NCBI RefSeq assembly: GCF_000143965.1
Contig: NC_014365.1
Coordinates: 2,445,501-2,509,500, forward strand
From: Desulfarculus baarsii DSM 2075
Lineage (GTDB): Bacteria > Desulfobacterota > Desulfarculia > Desulfarculales > Desulfarculaceae
DNA length: 64,000 nucleotides
Reading direction: 5' to 3'
Within the stretch, counting starts at the first letter, position 1. Each line of letters opens with the position of its first letter. A program made the position numbers and the translations under genes. The notes beneath the pieces were generated by a model. The model was not told the DNA's origin. It made no database searches and saw only the letters and a program-made list of their open reading frames with translations. Shown piece after piece: positions 49,610-58,975 of this stretch.

Positions 49610-51892
49610 ATGTTCAACCCGACCAGTCCATGGGTGCGCTGGGGTTCGGTTTTGATCTGCCTGGCCCTGAGCGCCTTGTTCTTTTCGTTCTTGCCCAAGC
49701 TGACCATGGACAACTCCAACAAGAGCTTCTTCAAGGAAGACGACCCGGCGCGGGCGCTGTTGGAACGTTTCCAGGCCACCTTTGGCAACGAAGAGTTCGT
49801 CTACCTGTTGATCGATGGCGACAAGCCCCTGAGCCTGGCCACCTACCAGCGGCTGGCCAGTTTGGCGGGGCAGGTGGAAAAACGCGCGCCTCACCTCAAA
49901 CGCGTGCTCTGGCTGGGCAACGTGGAGGTGATGCGCAACCTGCCCGACGGCGTGCTCATCGAGCCGCTTTTCGCCAAGCCGCCCCGCGATCAGGCCCAAC
50001 TGGACGCCGGCGTGCGAAAAGCCCTGGCCAACCCGGCCATCGTCGGCGACCTGCTCAGTCGCGACGCCAAGGCCACGGCCCTGCTGGTGGAGTTGGAGCC
50101 TTTTCCCGAAAACGACCATTCGGCCCGCACCAGCGTCTGGCCGGCCTTGCGGGAAATCCTGGCCGAGTTCGACGACCTGGACGTGCTGGCCGTGGGCGGG
50201 CCGGTGATCGCCGCCGAGTTCGACCGCATCGGGGCGGAAGAATCGAGTCTGTTCGGCCTGCTGTCGCTGGCCGTGGCGGCCGTGTTGCTGGCCCTGCTCA
50301 GCCGCTCCGTGATCGGGGTGATCTTTCCGGTGCTAGTGATGCTCATCAGTCTGATCTGGGCCCTGGGCTCGGTGGCCATGCTGGGCTGGCCGCTGACGCT
50401 GGCGGTGATCCTGCTGCCGACGCTTTTGATCTGCGTCTCGGTGGGCGATTCGCTGCACATCATCAGCGACTACCAAAGCTGGCCCGCCGCGTGCGACAAA
50501 ACCAGCGCCATGAAAAAAACCTTGAAGCGCATCGCCACCCCGGTGATCTTCACCTCGATCACCACCGTGGCCGGCCTGCTGTCGTTTTGGGTCACGCCGA
50601 TCAAGCCACTGTCGCAGATGGGCGTTTACGCCTCGTTGGGCGTGCTCTACGCCATGGCCCTGTCGCTGGCCATGGCCCCGGCCCTGCTGATGATCGGCAA
50701 GCGCCGCGTCAACGACCCGCGCGTCAAGCCCAACGCTGTCCTGACAAAGCTCGCCGATCTGGCCCTTGGCCGACCCAAGGCGGTTATCGCCGTGTTCTTG
50801 CTGGTCACCCTGGCCGTGGCCCCATTCATCGTTCTGGTGACGCCCAACACCGGCACCATCCAGAGCCTCAAGCAGGGCGAGCCCCTGCGCCGGGCCTACG
50901 AGGCCGTGGATGGCCGCATGGGCGGCACGATGTCGCTGGAGGTGATGCTGCAAGGGCCGGAGCCCGACTCAATCAAAAGCCTGGAGGCCCTCAAGGCCTT
51001 GGAAGGCCTGCAAAATCATCTGAACGAAAACCCCCTGGCCATGAAAACCCGCTCGGTGTTGGACGTGATCAAACAGCTGCGTCAGGCCCTACACGGCGAC
51101 GATCCGGCCCATTACGCCTTGCCCGAGAGCGACCGCGCCGTGTCGGAGTATCTGTTTTTGTATGAAACCGGCGGCGGGGCCCAACTAGACAGCCTGGTCT
51201 CGTTCGATTCCTCCGCCGCCCGGCTGACGCTGCGCACCAAAAGCCTCGACACCCAGGCCATCCGCGCCATCATGGCCGATACCGAAAAATGGGCCAAGGA
51301 GCACCTGCCCGCCGGCTATGCGGTCAACCTGGTGGGCTCCATCGCCCTGTCGGCGGCCATGTGCGACTACGTCTCGTTGAGCGTGGCCATGAGCCTGTCG
51401 CTGGCCTTTGTCGCGGTGACGCTGATGTTGATGCTCTTGCTGCGTTCGGTTTGGCTGGGGCTGTTGTCGATGGTCCCAAACGTCCTGCCGGCGGTGTTCG
51501 CCTTTGGCCTGATGGGGGTGCTGGGCATCGACCTGCACTTGTCGCTGGCCGTGCTGGCCCCGGTGATCCTGGGCGTGTCGGTGGACGACACGGTGCATTT
51601 CTTCCACCGCTTCTTGCACGGCCTGCGCCAGGGCGCGACGGTGGAGGATTCCCTGCGCCAGACCATCATCCGGGCCGGAAGGGCGATGCTCTTCACCAGC
51701 CTGGTGCTGGTGCTCGGCTTTTCGGTGTTTGTCTTTTCCAGCAGCGGCGATTACGTCGATTTCGCCATCGTGGCCGCGGCCGCCTTTACCTACGCCCTGT
51801 TGGCCGACCTGCTTTTGGCCCCGGCCATGCTGCGTCTGCTGCAAGGCGTGTTGTTCGCCAAGGCCCGGCGGCCGGAGGCCAAGGAGTCCTAG
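49610..51892 (+). CDS. RND/MMPL-family transporter
   Basis: A 760-aa membrane transporter with an N-terminal helix, two large periplasmic domains and two clusters of helices: VGDSLHIISDYQSWP and a matching VSVDDTVHFFHRFLHG in the second half, which are the MMPL/RND signature repeats. It has about 12 helices. Such RND proteins, paired with LolA-like and DUF1302-like partners, probably move lipids or hydrophobic compounds to the outer membrane. It lies 115 bp after the TonB receptor and nine bp before the barrel gene. Confidence 0.9.
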   Translation: MFNPTSPWVRWGSVLICLALSALFFSFLPKLTMDNSNKSFFKEDDPARALLERFQATFGNEEFVYLLIDGDKPLSLATYQRLASLAGQVEKRAPHLKRVLWLGNVEVMRNLPDGVLIEPLFAKPPRDQAQLDAGVRKALANPAIVGDLLSRDAKATALLVELEPFPENDHSARTSVWPALREILAEFDDLDVLAVGGPVIAAEFDRIGAEESSLFGLLSLAVAAVLLALLSRSVIGVIFPVLVMLISLIWALGSVAMLGWPLTLAVILLPTLLICVSVGDSLHIISDYQSWPAACDKTSAMKKTLKRIATPVIFTSITTVAGLLSFWVTPIKPLSQMGVYASLGVLYAMALSLAMAPALLMIGKRRVNDPRVKPNAVLTKLADLALGRPKAVIAVFLLVTLAVAPFIVLVTPNTGTIQSLKQGEPLRRAYEAVDGRMGGTMSLEVMLQGPEPDSIKSLEALKALEGLQNHLNENPLAMKTRSVLDVIKQLRQALHGDDPAHYALPESDRAVSEYLFLYETGGGAQLDSLVSFDSSAARLTLRTKSLDTQAIRAIMADTEKWAKEHLPAGYAVNLVGSIALSAAMCDYVSLSVAMSLSLAFVAVTLMLMLLLRSVWLGLLSMVPNVLPAVFAFGLMGVLGIDLHLSLAVLAPVILGVSVDDTVHFFHRFLHGLRQGATVEDSLRQTIIRAGRAMLFTSLVLVLGFSVFVFSSSGDYVDFAIVAAAAFTYALLADLLLAPAMLRLLQGVLFAKARRPEAKES

Positions 51893-51901
51893 GTCGCGCT
51901 G

Positions 51902-53215
51902 ATGAACGGACGCAAATCTTTAGGGCCGTTGGTTCTGGCCATGGCCCTGTTGACGGCCTTGTGCGCCATGACCGGCGTGGCCCTGGCCGATGGGCGCGGC
52001 GGCGGGGTGGAGTTGGCCCTGCCACCGGCCCAGGACGACCCCCTGGCCCAACTGGACGCCACGGAAGTGCTCGCCGACATGCAGGACAACAAACCCTGGC
52101 GGGCCTGCCTGCTGGGTCGCTGGCAGCAGACCCGCGACCGAGCCATCTCGTTGCAGCCGCGCTTGGAGGGCTCTTACGAAAAGCGCGCGGAAAACTGGCA
52201 ATTTTGGGCCAGCGCCTACCTGCAATACGAGGCGGCCGATGTCTCGGAGGACGGCTGGCGCGCCGATATCGACCAGCTCTATTGGCAGGCCCAGCATCGT
52301 CAACTGGCCATGACCCTGGGCAAGCGGGTGGTCACCTGGGGCAGCGCCGACGGCCTGCGCGCCCTGGACCTGCTCAACCCCGTGGACCTTTCCAACCCCC
52401 TCAAGGAAGGCAGCCGCAGCTCCAACAAAAAAGCCGTCTGGATGGCCCAGGCGGCCTGGCAACCCGAGCACTGGATGTTCGAAGTTTCGTTTCTGCCCGA
52501 GCCGGCCGTGACATCCCTGCCCGGTGACACCAGCCCGTGGTTCACTTTTTTTCAAGAGCAATTGGCGCAGGGCGGCCTGCCCGCGCGGATCGAAGACCCG
52601 GCCCACGACCCGGAGCTGGGCCTGCGCGTGTGTCACTTCAGCCACTGGCTGGATCTGGAACTGATCTACTTCCATGGCTATCAGGACAGCCCACTGATGT
52701 TGGGCGCCGATCAAAGCGAGATCCGCATAGGTTATCGCAAAAGCGACGTGTTGGGCCTGGCCGTGCAGAGCGCCATGCATCAATCAACCTGGCGTTGGGA
52801 GCTGAACTACGGCCCCAATTACGTTATCGGCGACGCCAGCGGCGTCGAGCGCACGGCGCGAGTGCTGAGCCTGCTGGGTTGGGACTATCGCTTCAACAAC
52901 GGCGTCAGCCTCAACCTCCAAGGCTATGGCCAATACTTGGACCAAGGGGCCCGGGCCGACGACTTCGGCGACTATGGCCTTAGCGCGGCCCTGGCCAAGG
53001 ACGACCTGTGGGGTGGCGATCTGGCGTTGACCTATGGCGTCGTCTGGCAGATCAGCGACGCCAGCTCCTTTCATCAACTGACCGCCACCTGGTTTTACAG
53101 TGACCAGTTGCAGTTGAAGGCCTCGATCAACGTTTTCACCGGCCCCCACGACAGCACCTATGGCCAGTACGCCGATGACAGCCTTTTGATGTTTTCATTC
53201 AAGCACGAGCTTTGA
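51902..53215 (+). CDS. DUF1302-like outer-membrane beta-barrel protein
   Basis: A 437-aa protein. Signal peptide LVLAMALLTALCAMTGVALA, then a barrel-like series of alternating strands (WQFWASAYLQYEAADVSEDGW, LAMTLGKRVVTWGSADGLRALDLLNP, LTYGVVWQISDASSFHQLTATWFYSD) ending LLMFSFKHEL. The DUF1302 family couples with RND/MMPL transporters and LolA-like proteins in Gram-negatives. It starts nine bp after the transporter stop. Its exact channel function is unknown. Confidence 0.78.
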   Translation: MNGRKSLGPLVLAMALLTALCAMTGVALADGRGGGVELALPPAQDDPLAQLDATEVLADMQDNKPWRACLLGRWQQTRDRAISLQPRLEGSYEKRAENWQFWASAYLQYEAADVSEDGWRADIDQLYWQAQHRQLAMTLGKRVVTWGSADGLRALDLLNPVDLSNPLKEGSRSSNKKAVWMAQAAWQPEHWMFEVSFLPEPAVTSLPGDTSPWFTFFQEQLAQGGLPARIEDPAHDPELGLRVCHFSHWLDLELIYFHGYQDSPLMLGADQSEIRIGYRKSDVLGLAVQSAMHQSTWRWELNYGPNYVIGDASGVERTARVLSLLGWDYRFNNGVSLNLQGYGQYLDQGARADDFGDYGLSAALAKDDLWGGDLALTYGVVWQISDASSFHQLTATWFYSDQLQLKASINVFTGPHDSTYGQYADDSLLMFSFKHEL

Positions 53216-53363
53216 CACGGCCCCGCACGAGAAATATCGCTTTTGCTCCCGGCTGGTGTTTGGTAGAATCCTATCGCCTACGAAACTTTTGCGTATTTCG
53301 ATCCTGACGACGGCGCAAGTGGATGTTTCTACCGCCGCCCAAGTCGATCGCGGGGGGCCGATC

Positions 53364-54167
53364 ATGGGAATCGCCATCTTGGGCCGCATCAAGGCCCGCT
53401 TGAAAAACAACTCCGCCGCCGTCCAAGAGGCCGGCCGCCAAACACAGCCATGCGCTATTTCGTGCAAGTTGGAAACCGAAATCCGCTATGGCAAGCTGCG
53501 CGGATGGGCCTATAACGTCCACAACCCCGGCGAACGGTTGACCGTGCAGCTATGCCGAGACGGCGAAGTGCTGCAGGAAGTTTTAAGCTGCCGGCCCAGG
53601 CCCGATCTTGCCCACGTCATTCCCACCCCGTTCGACTATGGCTTCGCTATCTCCTTGCCGGTCGTCGATTGTCGCAAGTCGCCGGCCATTTTTTCGCTAC
53701 GGGTCGCCGAATATCCCGACGCCCCGGTCAAAAACGGCGTTGTGACCCTGGCGATGTGCGACAAGGATTCGGTCGTGCGTGGCGCCTGCGACAAGCAACT
53801 GAACGGCCGTTTCATCAATGGCTGGGCGGTGGACGCGGCCACGGGTCAAGGTGGCCGCAGGCTCGTCATCATGATCGACGGCAACTTTCTGACGGAAGTC
53901 ATCGCCGACGCGCCGCGCCATGATATCGCCAAGGCCGGCCTGGGCGAGGTCAACTGTGGTTTTCGGGTCAGGCTGCCCAAATATTTTTTTAACGGCAACA
54001 GCCACGTCGTCATGGTGATTGATTCCGTGACGAAAACCGTGCTGGACAATACCGGCGTGAAATTTTCGCTCGCTGACATCAAAAACGGCCTTGAAAGAGA
54101 ACGAAGCCGCCTGGCCGGCGAGATGTACAAAAGCTATCTGCGCCACTTCAAGGGGAAAATGGCGTGA
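53364..54167 (+). CDS. Two-repeat protein of unknown function
   Basis: A 267-aa cytosolic-looking protein with two copies of one domain: GWAYNVHNPGERLTVQLCRDG ending in DYGFAISLP, and GWAVDAATGQGGRRLVIMIDG ending in NCGFRVRLP. Each has the pattern G-W-x, a hydrophobic beta strand, an Arg-x-Asp turn and GF. Similar repeats occur in proteins beside sugar- or sulfate-transferases, where they are only conjecturally carbohydrate-related. A sulfotransferase gene follows. The ATG at 53364 has a GGGGGG run upstream. Confidence 0.6.
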   Translation: MGIAILGRIKARLKNNSAAVQEAGRQTQPCAISCKLETEIRYGKLRGWAYNVHNPGERLTVQLCRDGEVLQEVLSCRPRPDLAHVIPTPFDYGFAISLPVVDCRKSPAIFSLRVAEYPDAPVKNGVVTLAMCDKDSVVRGACDKQLNGRFINGWAVDAATGQGGRRLVIMIDGNFLTEVIADAPRHDIAKAGLGEVNCGFRVRLPKYFFNGNSHVVMVIDSVTKTVLDNTGVKFSLADIKNGLERERSRLAGEMYKSYLRHFKGKMA

Positions 54168-54354
54168 CCTCGGCCCAGCCCCGCGATGTCTGACATGAGC
54201 TTTTTTTCCTTCCGTCACGCTCACGCTGGTCGCATCGAAGGTGCGGAGTCAATTACATCCAGTCGCGCTTGCGTGGCCGGCAACCTTGGCCGCGCGCCAC
54301 GGGCCATATTGTTGCCGGTTCAAGCGGGTGCGCCAGATCATCACCTGGAGAATC

Positions 54355-55233
54355 ATGGACGCGTTTAATGTCATTTTGATTGCCGGAATGCACAGGTCTG
54401 GCACATCAATGCTCACAAGATTGCTGGCTGAATTTGGCGGCGTTTTGCCAACCAAACTTATACCGCCACGCGAAAACGATAATCGCCTAGGTTTTTGGGA
54501 GCCGGTGGCGGCGGTCGGCATCAACAAAGAAATCATGAAAATGATTGGTTCGCACTGGATCGACTGCCGTCGGCCGCGCACCGAGCGCATCGGCGGAGAA
54601 CCACTGCTGAATCTCCAAAACCAGATCGTTCAATTCTTGAAAAACGAATACCCAAGCGGCGACGCGCCCAGGTTGGTCAAAGACCCGCGATTGTCGCGCA
54701 CTTTTCCCATTTGGCGTTCGGCCCTGGCCCAGGCCGGCGCGAACGTGTCGGTGGTTATCAGCGTGCGCAGCCCTCAGGCTTGCGCGCAATCATTGGTCAG
54801 CAGGAACAAAATCATCGACGCCTACGCCGTGATGAGCTGGCTGCGTTCATACCTGGAAATCGAATTTTCCACGCGCGGTCAAAAGCGGTTGTTCGTCAAC
54901 TACGACAGCTTCTTCGATGACAACAGGCCTGCGCAGATCAAACGGATATTGCAATTCATGGGCTTGCCGGCCGATGAAGAAATCACCATCCCCGAAACCC
55001 TGGTCTCCGCCGAAGACCGACACCACACGGCCACCAATGACGCTCCACTGCAAAAAGACGTAACGTTTGTCTATACCACCCTGGCGGCGTTATCCCGCGC
55101 CGAACCTCAGGCCAACTACACCACCGAATTCGACGTCATCCGCGGCAGGCTCAACGCGGCGGAGTACTACTTCGGTGAAATCCTGAGCGACTCCCTCGCA
55201 TTCGCGCCCCTGGGCAATCAACGTTTCTTTTGA
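54355..55233 (+). CDS. Sulfotransferase-family protein
   Basis: A 292-aa protein with a 5'-phosphosulfate loop-like MHRSGTSMLTRLLAEFGG, VKDPRLSRTFPIW and the 3'-phosphate-binding VVISVRSPQACAQSLVSRN, as in PAPS-dependent sulfotransferases. The acceptor is probably a glycan or lipid. A bacterial cluster with a two-repeat protein upstream suggests surface-carbohydrate modification. GGAG lies four bases before the ATG at 54355; a longer in-frame N-terminus to 54241 is unlikely. Confidence 0.85.
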   Translation: MDAFNVILIAGMHRSGTSMLTRLLAEFGGVLPTKLIPPRENDNRLGFWEPVAAVGINKEIMKMIGSHWIDCRRPRTERIGGEPLLNLQNQIVQFLKNEYPSGDAPRLVKDPRLSRTFPIWRSALAQAGANVSVVISVRSPQACAQSLVSRNKIIDAYAVMSWLRSYLEIEFSTRGQKRLFVNYDSFFDDNRPAQIKRILQFMGLPADEEITIPETLVSAEDRHHTATNDAPLQKDVTFVYTTLAALSRAEPQANYTTEFDVIRGRLNAAEYYFGEILSDSLAFAPLGNQRFF

Positions 55234-55270
55234 ATGAGGCGGCCAGCCGACGATTTACGGTAAAAAAACA

Positions 55271-55298
55271 GCGCCCGATGGATGATTCCGTCGGGCGC
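55271..55298 (-). terminator. Terminator between convergent genes
   Basis: GCGCCCGA pairs with TCGGGCGC across 12 bases. An A run precedes it on the plus strand (T run for the minus strand), so it stops the Cache-protein transcript and probably the sulfotransferase one. Confidence 0.8.
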
Positions 55299-55314
55299 CG
55301 CCGCTTTGGTCAAA

Positions 55315-55854
55315 TCACTTGCCCGGGTACACGCCCGAGCCGATAAAGTAGTTGGTGCCGGGGATGGGCTCGACATAACCGATTTTCTTGTGCTCGCCCT
55401 TATCGCCAGGCTTCACCCAATAGAAATCGACAAATCCACCGCCCTTTTTGGCCGCCTCGGCCAAGGCGCGGATGACGTACTTGCCCTTGGTGTCCTGGTG
55501 GTCGTAAAGATTCTTGCCCTGCAAATCGGGCTGGGTGGCGTGGGCTATATTAACGCAATTGGTGTCATAAACATAAAAGTAGCCTGAATTGTCAGGATAA
55601 AAACGAATAGGCGCGACGAATTTGCGGATCAACTCCACGCCGGCCTGGGCGTCGCTTTGGCCCTGCAGCAGCGCCCCCAGACCCACGGCCGTGGCGTGCA
55701 CCACGCTTTGGGCCTCCCTTTCAGCGCAGCCCAGCGCGGGCATGGCCAGGGCTTCGGCCGGGACCAAGGCCGCCCAGCACATGATCAGCCCCAACACGAC
55801 CGATCCCGCCAAACGCCCCAATGAACGCTCTCCTCTTACAAATACCGCTTTCAT
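55315..55854 (-). CDS. Secreted single-Cache-domain protein
   Basis: A 179-aa protein with an N-terminal hydrophobic export signal (GSVVLGLIMCWAALVPAEALA) and one Cache domain (EREAQSVVHATAVGLGALLQ, GYFYVYDTNCVNIAHATQPD, KIGYVEPIPGTNYFIGSGVYPG). It ends in the same GxGVY pattern as the Cache protein at 15690. No receptor domain follows, so it probably binds ligand in the periplasm. It is upstream of and divergent from a hybrid histidine kinase, which it might serve (inference). Confidence 0.85.
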   Translation of the reverse strand: MKAVFVRGERSLGRLAGSVVLGLIMCWAALVPAEALAMPALGCAEREAQSVVHATAVGLGALLQGQSDAQAGVELIRKFVAPIRFYPDNSGYFYVYDTNCVNIAHATQPDLQGKNLYDHQDTKGKYVIRALAEAAKKGGGFVDFYWVKPGDKGEHKKIGYVEPIPGTNYFIGSGVYPGK

Positions 55855-56157
55855 ATATACCCTCCTTGACTTTCCGCGCCCGGCGTATGGGCCAGTGCGT
55901 CATTGCGTTACATGGCCGCGCCCGCGACAGCGCGGGCCATGTTGACTGGTCAGCTACTACTTTGCAACCTTATCACCCACATCCGCAAGGTTTTTTCAGG
56001 GCCGGCGCAATCGGGCGAAAAAACCAGATTTAGCGGCTTGACCCGCGCCCTTTGCTCCAGGCCTAATATTTCTAGCGGCAAACCGTCGCGATTTGTCCGG
56101 CAAGCCGATCGAGTTCCGAGCCGGGTGGGCGCGCCAAGCCCAATGAAGGATGTGATC

Positions 56158-58962
56158 ATGGTCGTCGATCGTCGATCTTCGATGCAAACCACGGTGTTGG
56201 CGTGCGGAGCGGCGGCCGTGGTCCTGGGCCTGTTGGGCCTGGCTGCGTGGCTGATCGGCAAGCCCACCCTGGCCAGCCTGGGGCCCGATTACGTGCCCAT
56301 GGCCCCGCTGACCGGCGCGTTGTTCGTCGGCCAAGGCCTGACGTTGCTGTCGCGCGGCTTTTCGTCGCCAAGCGAGCTTTTTCGCGGCGTGGCCCTTGTC
56401 GTTTTGTCCATCTCGATCCTGCTGGGCGCGTTGGGGCTGGCGGCCTACCTCACGGGCCTGGACATCAGCCCGGACAGTGGCATCGCCGCGCCGGGGCAAA
56501 GGCTGGGCGCCATCCCCCTTTTTCAGATGTCGCCGCTGACCGGCGGGTTGTTCGCCCTGGCCGGCTGCGGCCAGTTGGTCGCGCTGACCTGGCCGCGCGC
56601 GCGCCAGGCGTTGGACGCCGGGGCGATCATGGGCCTGGTCACGGTCACGGCCGGCTTCGTGGCCACGGTTGGCTATCTGTTCGATTCACCGCTGCTTTAT
56701 GGCGGCAGTTTCATCCCCTTGGCCGCCACGACGTCCCTTGGCTTCATCGCCCTGGGCGCGGGTTGCGCGGCGGCCTGCGGGCCAGAGAGCGCCGCGTTGC
56801 GGCCGCTGGTCGGTCATTCGCCACGGGCGGTGATGTTGCGGGCCTTTCTGCCGCTGACCACCACGATCATCTTGCTGCACGGCCTGGCGGCCAAATCCTT
56901 GCACGGCGCCGGCGTCAGCCGGGCGTTGGTCTCGGCGGTGCTGGCCGTGGTCTTCACCGCCGTCACAGCCGTGGTGGTGCTGCGCCTGGCCAGGCGGATC
57001 GGCCACACCATCGAGGCCACCCAGGAATCGCTACGCGAAAGCGAGGAGAAGTTCGCCAGGGCCTTTGCCGCCAGCCCCGCGCTGATGGTGCTGAGCAGCT
57101 TCCCGGAAGGGATCATGATCGACGCCAACGCGGCTTTTTTGGATTTCGTCGGCTGTCGAGCCGGGGAAGTGCTCGGCCGCCGCAGCACGGAGTTGGGCTT
57201 TTGGGCGGAGCCCGGACAGCGGCGCGCCGTGGTGGAGGCGTTGCGGGAGGGAGGGCGAGTCAGTGGCGTGGACGTGGCCATTCGCGCCAAGTCGGGCGAG
57301 GTCAAGACGATCTTGTTTTCGGCCGAACGCCTGCGCATCAACGGCCGCGACTGCATGCTGACGGTGGCCGTCGACGTCAACGCCCAGCGTCAGGCCGAGG
57401 CGGCCATCCGCGCCTCCGAGGCCAAATACCGCACCCTGTTCGAGAGCATGACCGACGGCGTGGCCGTGACCGACATGACCGGCCGGCTGATCGACTTCAA
57501 CGAATCGTTCCGGGCCATGGTCGGCTACCCGGCCGAGGAGTTGCTCCGCCTGCGCTACCACGACCTGACGCCAGAGCGATGGCGCGAGATGGACCGACAA
57601 ATCCTCGAGGGGCACATCTTGCCTCGAGGCCATTCTGATGTTTACGAAAAACAATACCGGCGCAAGGACGGTTCGCTCTTTCCGGTGGAGCTGCGCGTGT
57701 TCATGATCAAGGACGCCGCCGGCGCGCCAACGGCCATGTGGGCCTTGGTGCGCGACGTCACCGAGCGCAAAAAGGCCGATGATCAGAAAAAAGCGCTGGA
57801 GGAGCAACTGCGCCAGGCCCAGAAAATGGAGGCCATCGGCGTGCTGGCCGGCGGCATTGCCCACGATTTCAACAATATTCTGGGCGCCATCCTGGGCTCG
57901 GTGGAGTTGGCCATGGACCAGGCTCATGATCATGGCCTGGACGCTGCCGATCTGCGACAGATCATCGCATCGGTGGATCGGGCCAAGGAGCTGGTGCGCC
58001 AGATCCTCACCTTCAGCCGTAAGGTGGCCCCTCAGTTTAAAGCCATGGACCTGAGCGAGGAAGTCGAGCGCACCATCGCCGTGCTCAAACGCACCCTGCC
58101 CAAGATGATCGAGATCGAAACCAGCCTGGCCCGCGGCCTGCCGCCGATCTTGGCCGACGCCAATCAGATCGGCCAGGTGCTCTTGAACCTGGCCAGCAAC
58201 GCCGCCCACGCCATGCCCGACGGCGGCAAGATCAACATCGTCACGGAACTGGCCGTCGTGTCCGATGGCTTCTGCACCGGCTGCGGCCAGCCCTTTTCCG
58301 GCGAGTACGTCCTGCTGCGCTTCACGGACCAAGGCCAGGGCATGGACCGCGAAACCATCGCCAAAATGTTCGACCCCTTTTTCACCACCAAGGAAGTCGG
58401 CAAGGGCACCGGCCTGGGCCTGTCCACGGTCTTCGGCACGATCAAAAGCCACGGCGGTCACGTGACCTGCCACAGCGAGCTCGGCCGAGGAAGCAGCTTC
58501 ACCATCTATCTGCCGCCCCATCAAGGGCCCTTGCCGGCCGAGCAGGTCGCGCCGGACGACGAATCACCGCCGGGCGGCCACGAAACGATCATGGTGGTCG
58601 ACGACGAACCGCTCCTGCGGCGTTTCGCCCGCCAGCATCTGGAGGCGGTCGGTTATGGGGTGCTTGAGGCCGCCAGTGGCGAGGACGCCTTGGATGCGCT
58701 GAAAAGGCGGGCTTATCCGCCGCATTTGGTGATTCTGGATCTGGGCATGCCCGGCATGGGCGGGCTGCGTTGCGCCAAGGAGTTGCTGGCCCGCTGGCCG
58801 GGCCTGCGCATCCTCATCGCCAGCGGTTACGCTGACGACAGCCAAGTGCGTCAATCATTGGACCACGGCGCGATCGATTTTCTGGCCAAACCCTTCCGGC
58901 GGGTGGACATGCTGGGCGCGGTGCGCCGGATGCTCGACCGCCCCCTGAGCCAAAACGGCTGA
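56158..58962 (+). CDS. Membrane hybrid histidine kinase with PAS and receiver domains
   Basis: A 934-aa kinase. Nine or so N-terminal helices form a membrane sensor of MASE-like type. Two PAS domains follow ([39 protein letters not shown]), then HisKA with the phospho-His in [16 protein letters not shown] (near residue 567), HATPase_c ([25 protein letters not shown]), and a C-terminal receiver with Asp in [12 protein letters not shown]. The preferred ATG at 56158 has AAGGA seven bases upstream; an ATG at 56143 lacks one. Convergent with another hybrid kinase 13 bp away. Confidence 0.92.
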   Translation: MVVDRRSSMQTTVLACGAAAVVLGLLGLAAWLIGKPTLASLGPDYVPMAPLTGALFVGQGLTLLSRGFSSPSELFRGVALVVLSISILLGALGLAAYLTGLDISPDSGIAAPGQRLGAIPLFQMSPLTGGLFALAGCGQLVALTWPRARQALDAGAIMGLVTVTAGFVATVGYLFDSPLLYGGSFIPLAATTSLGFIALGAGCAAACGPESAALRPLVGHSPRAVMLRAFLPLTTTIILLHGLAAKSLHGAGVSRALVSAVLAVVFTAVTAVVVLRLARRIGHTIEATQESLRESEEKFARAFAASPALMVLSSFPEGIMIDANAAFLDFVGCRAGEVLGRRSTELGFWAEPGQRRAVVEALREGGRVSGVDVAIRAKSGEVKTILFSAERLRINGRDCMLTVAVDVNAQRQAEAAIRASEAKYRTLFESMTDGVAVTDMTGRLIDFNESFRAMVGYPAEELLRLRYHDLTPERWREMDRQILEGHILPRGHSDVYEKQYRRKDGSLFPVELRVFMIKDAAGAPTAMWALVRDVTERKKADDQKKALEEQLRQAQKMEAIGVLAGGIAHDFNNILGAILGSVELAMDQAHDHGLDAADLRQIIASVDRAKELVRQILTFSRKVAPQFKAMDLSEEVERTIAVLKRTLPKMIEIETSLARGLPPILADANQIGQVLLNLASNAAHAMPDGGKINIVTELAVVSDGFCTGCGQPFSGEYVLLRFTDQGQGMDRETIAKMFDPFFTTKEVGKGTGLGLSTVFGTIKSHGGHVTCHSELGRGSSFTIYLPPHQGPLPAEQVAPDDESPPGGHETIMVVDDEPLLRRFARQHLEAVGYGVLEAASGEDALDALKRRAYPPHLVILDLGMPGMGGLRCAKELLARWPGLRILIASGYADDSQVRQSLDHGAIDFLAKPFRRVDMLGAVRRMLDRPLSQNG

Positions 58963-58975
58963 ACGCCGCCGGCTC

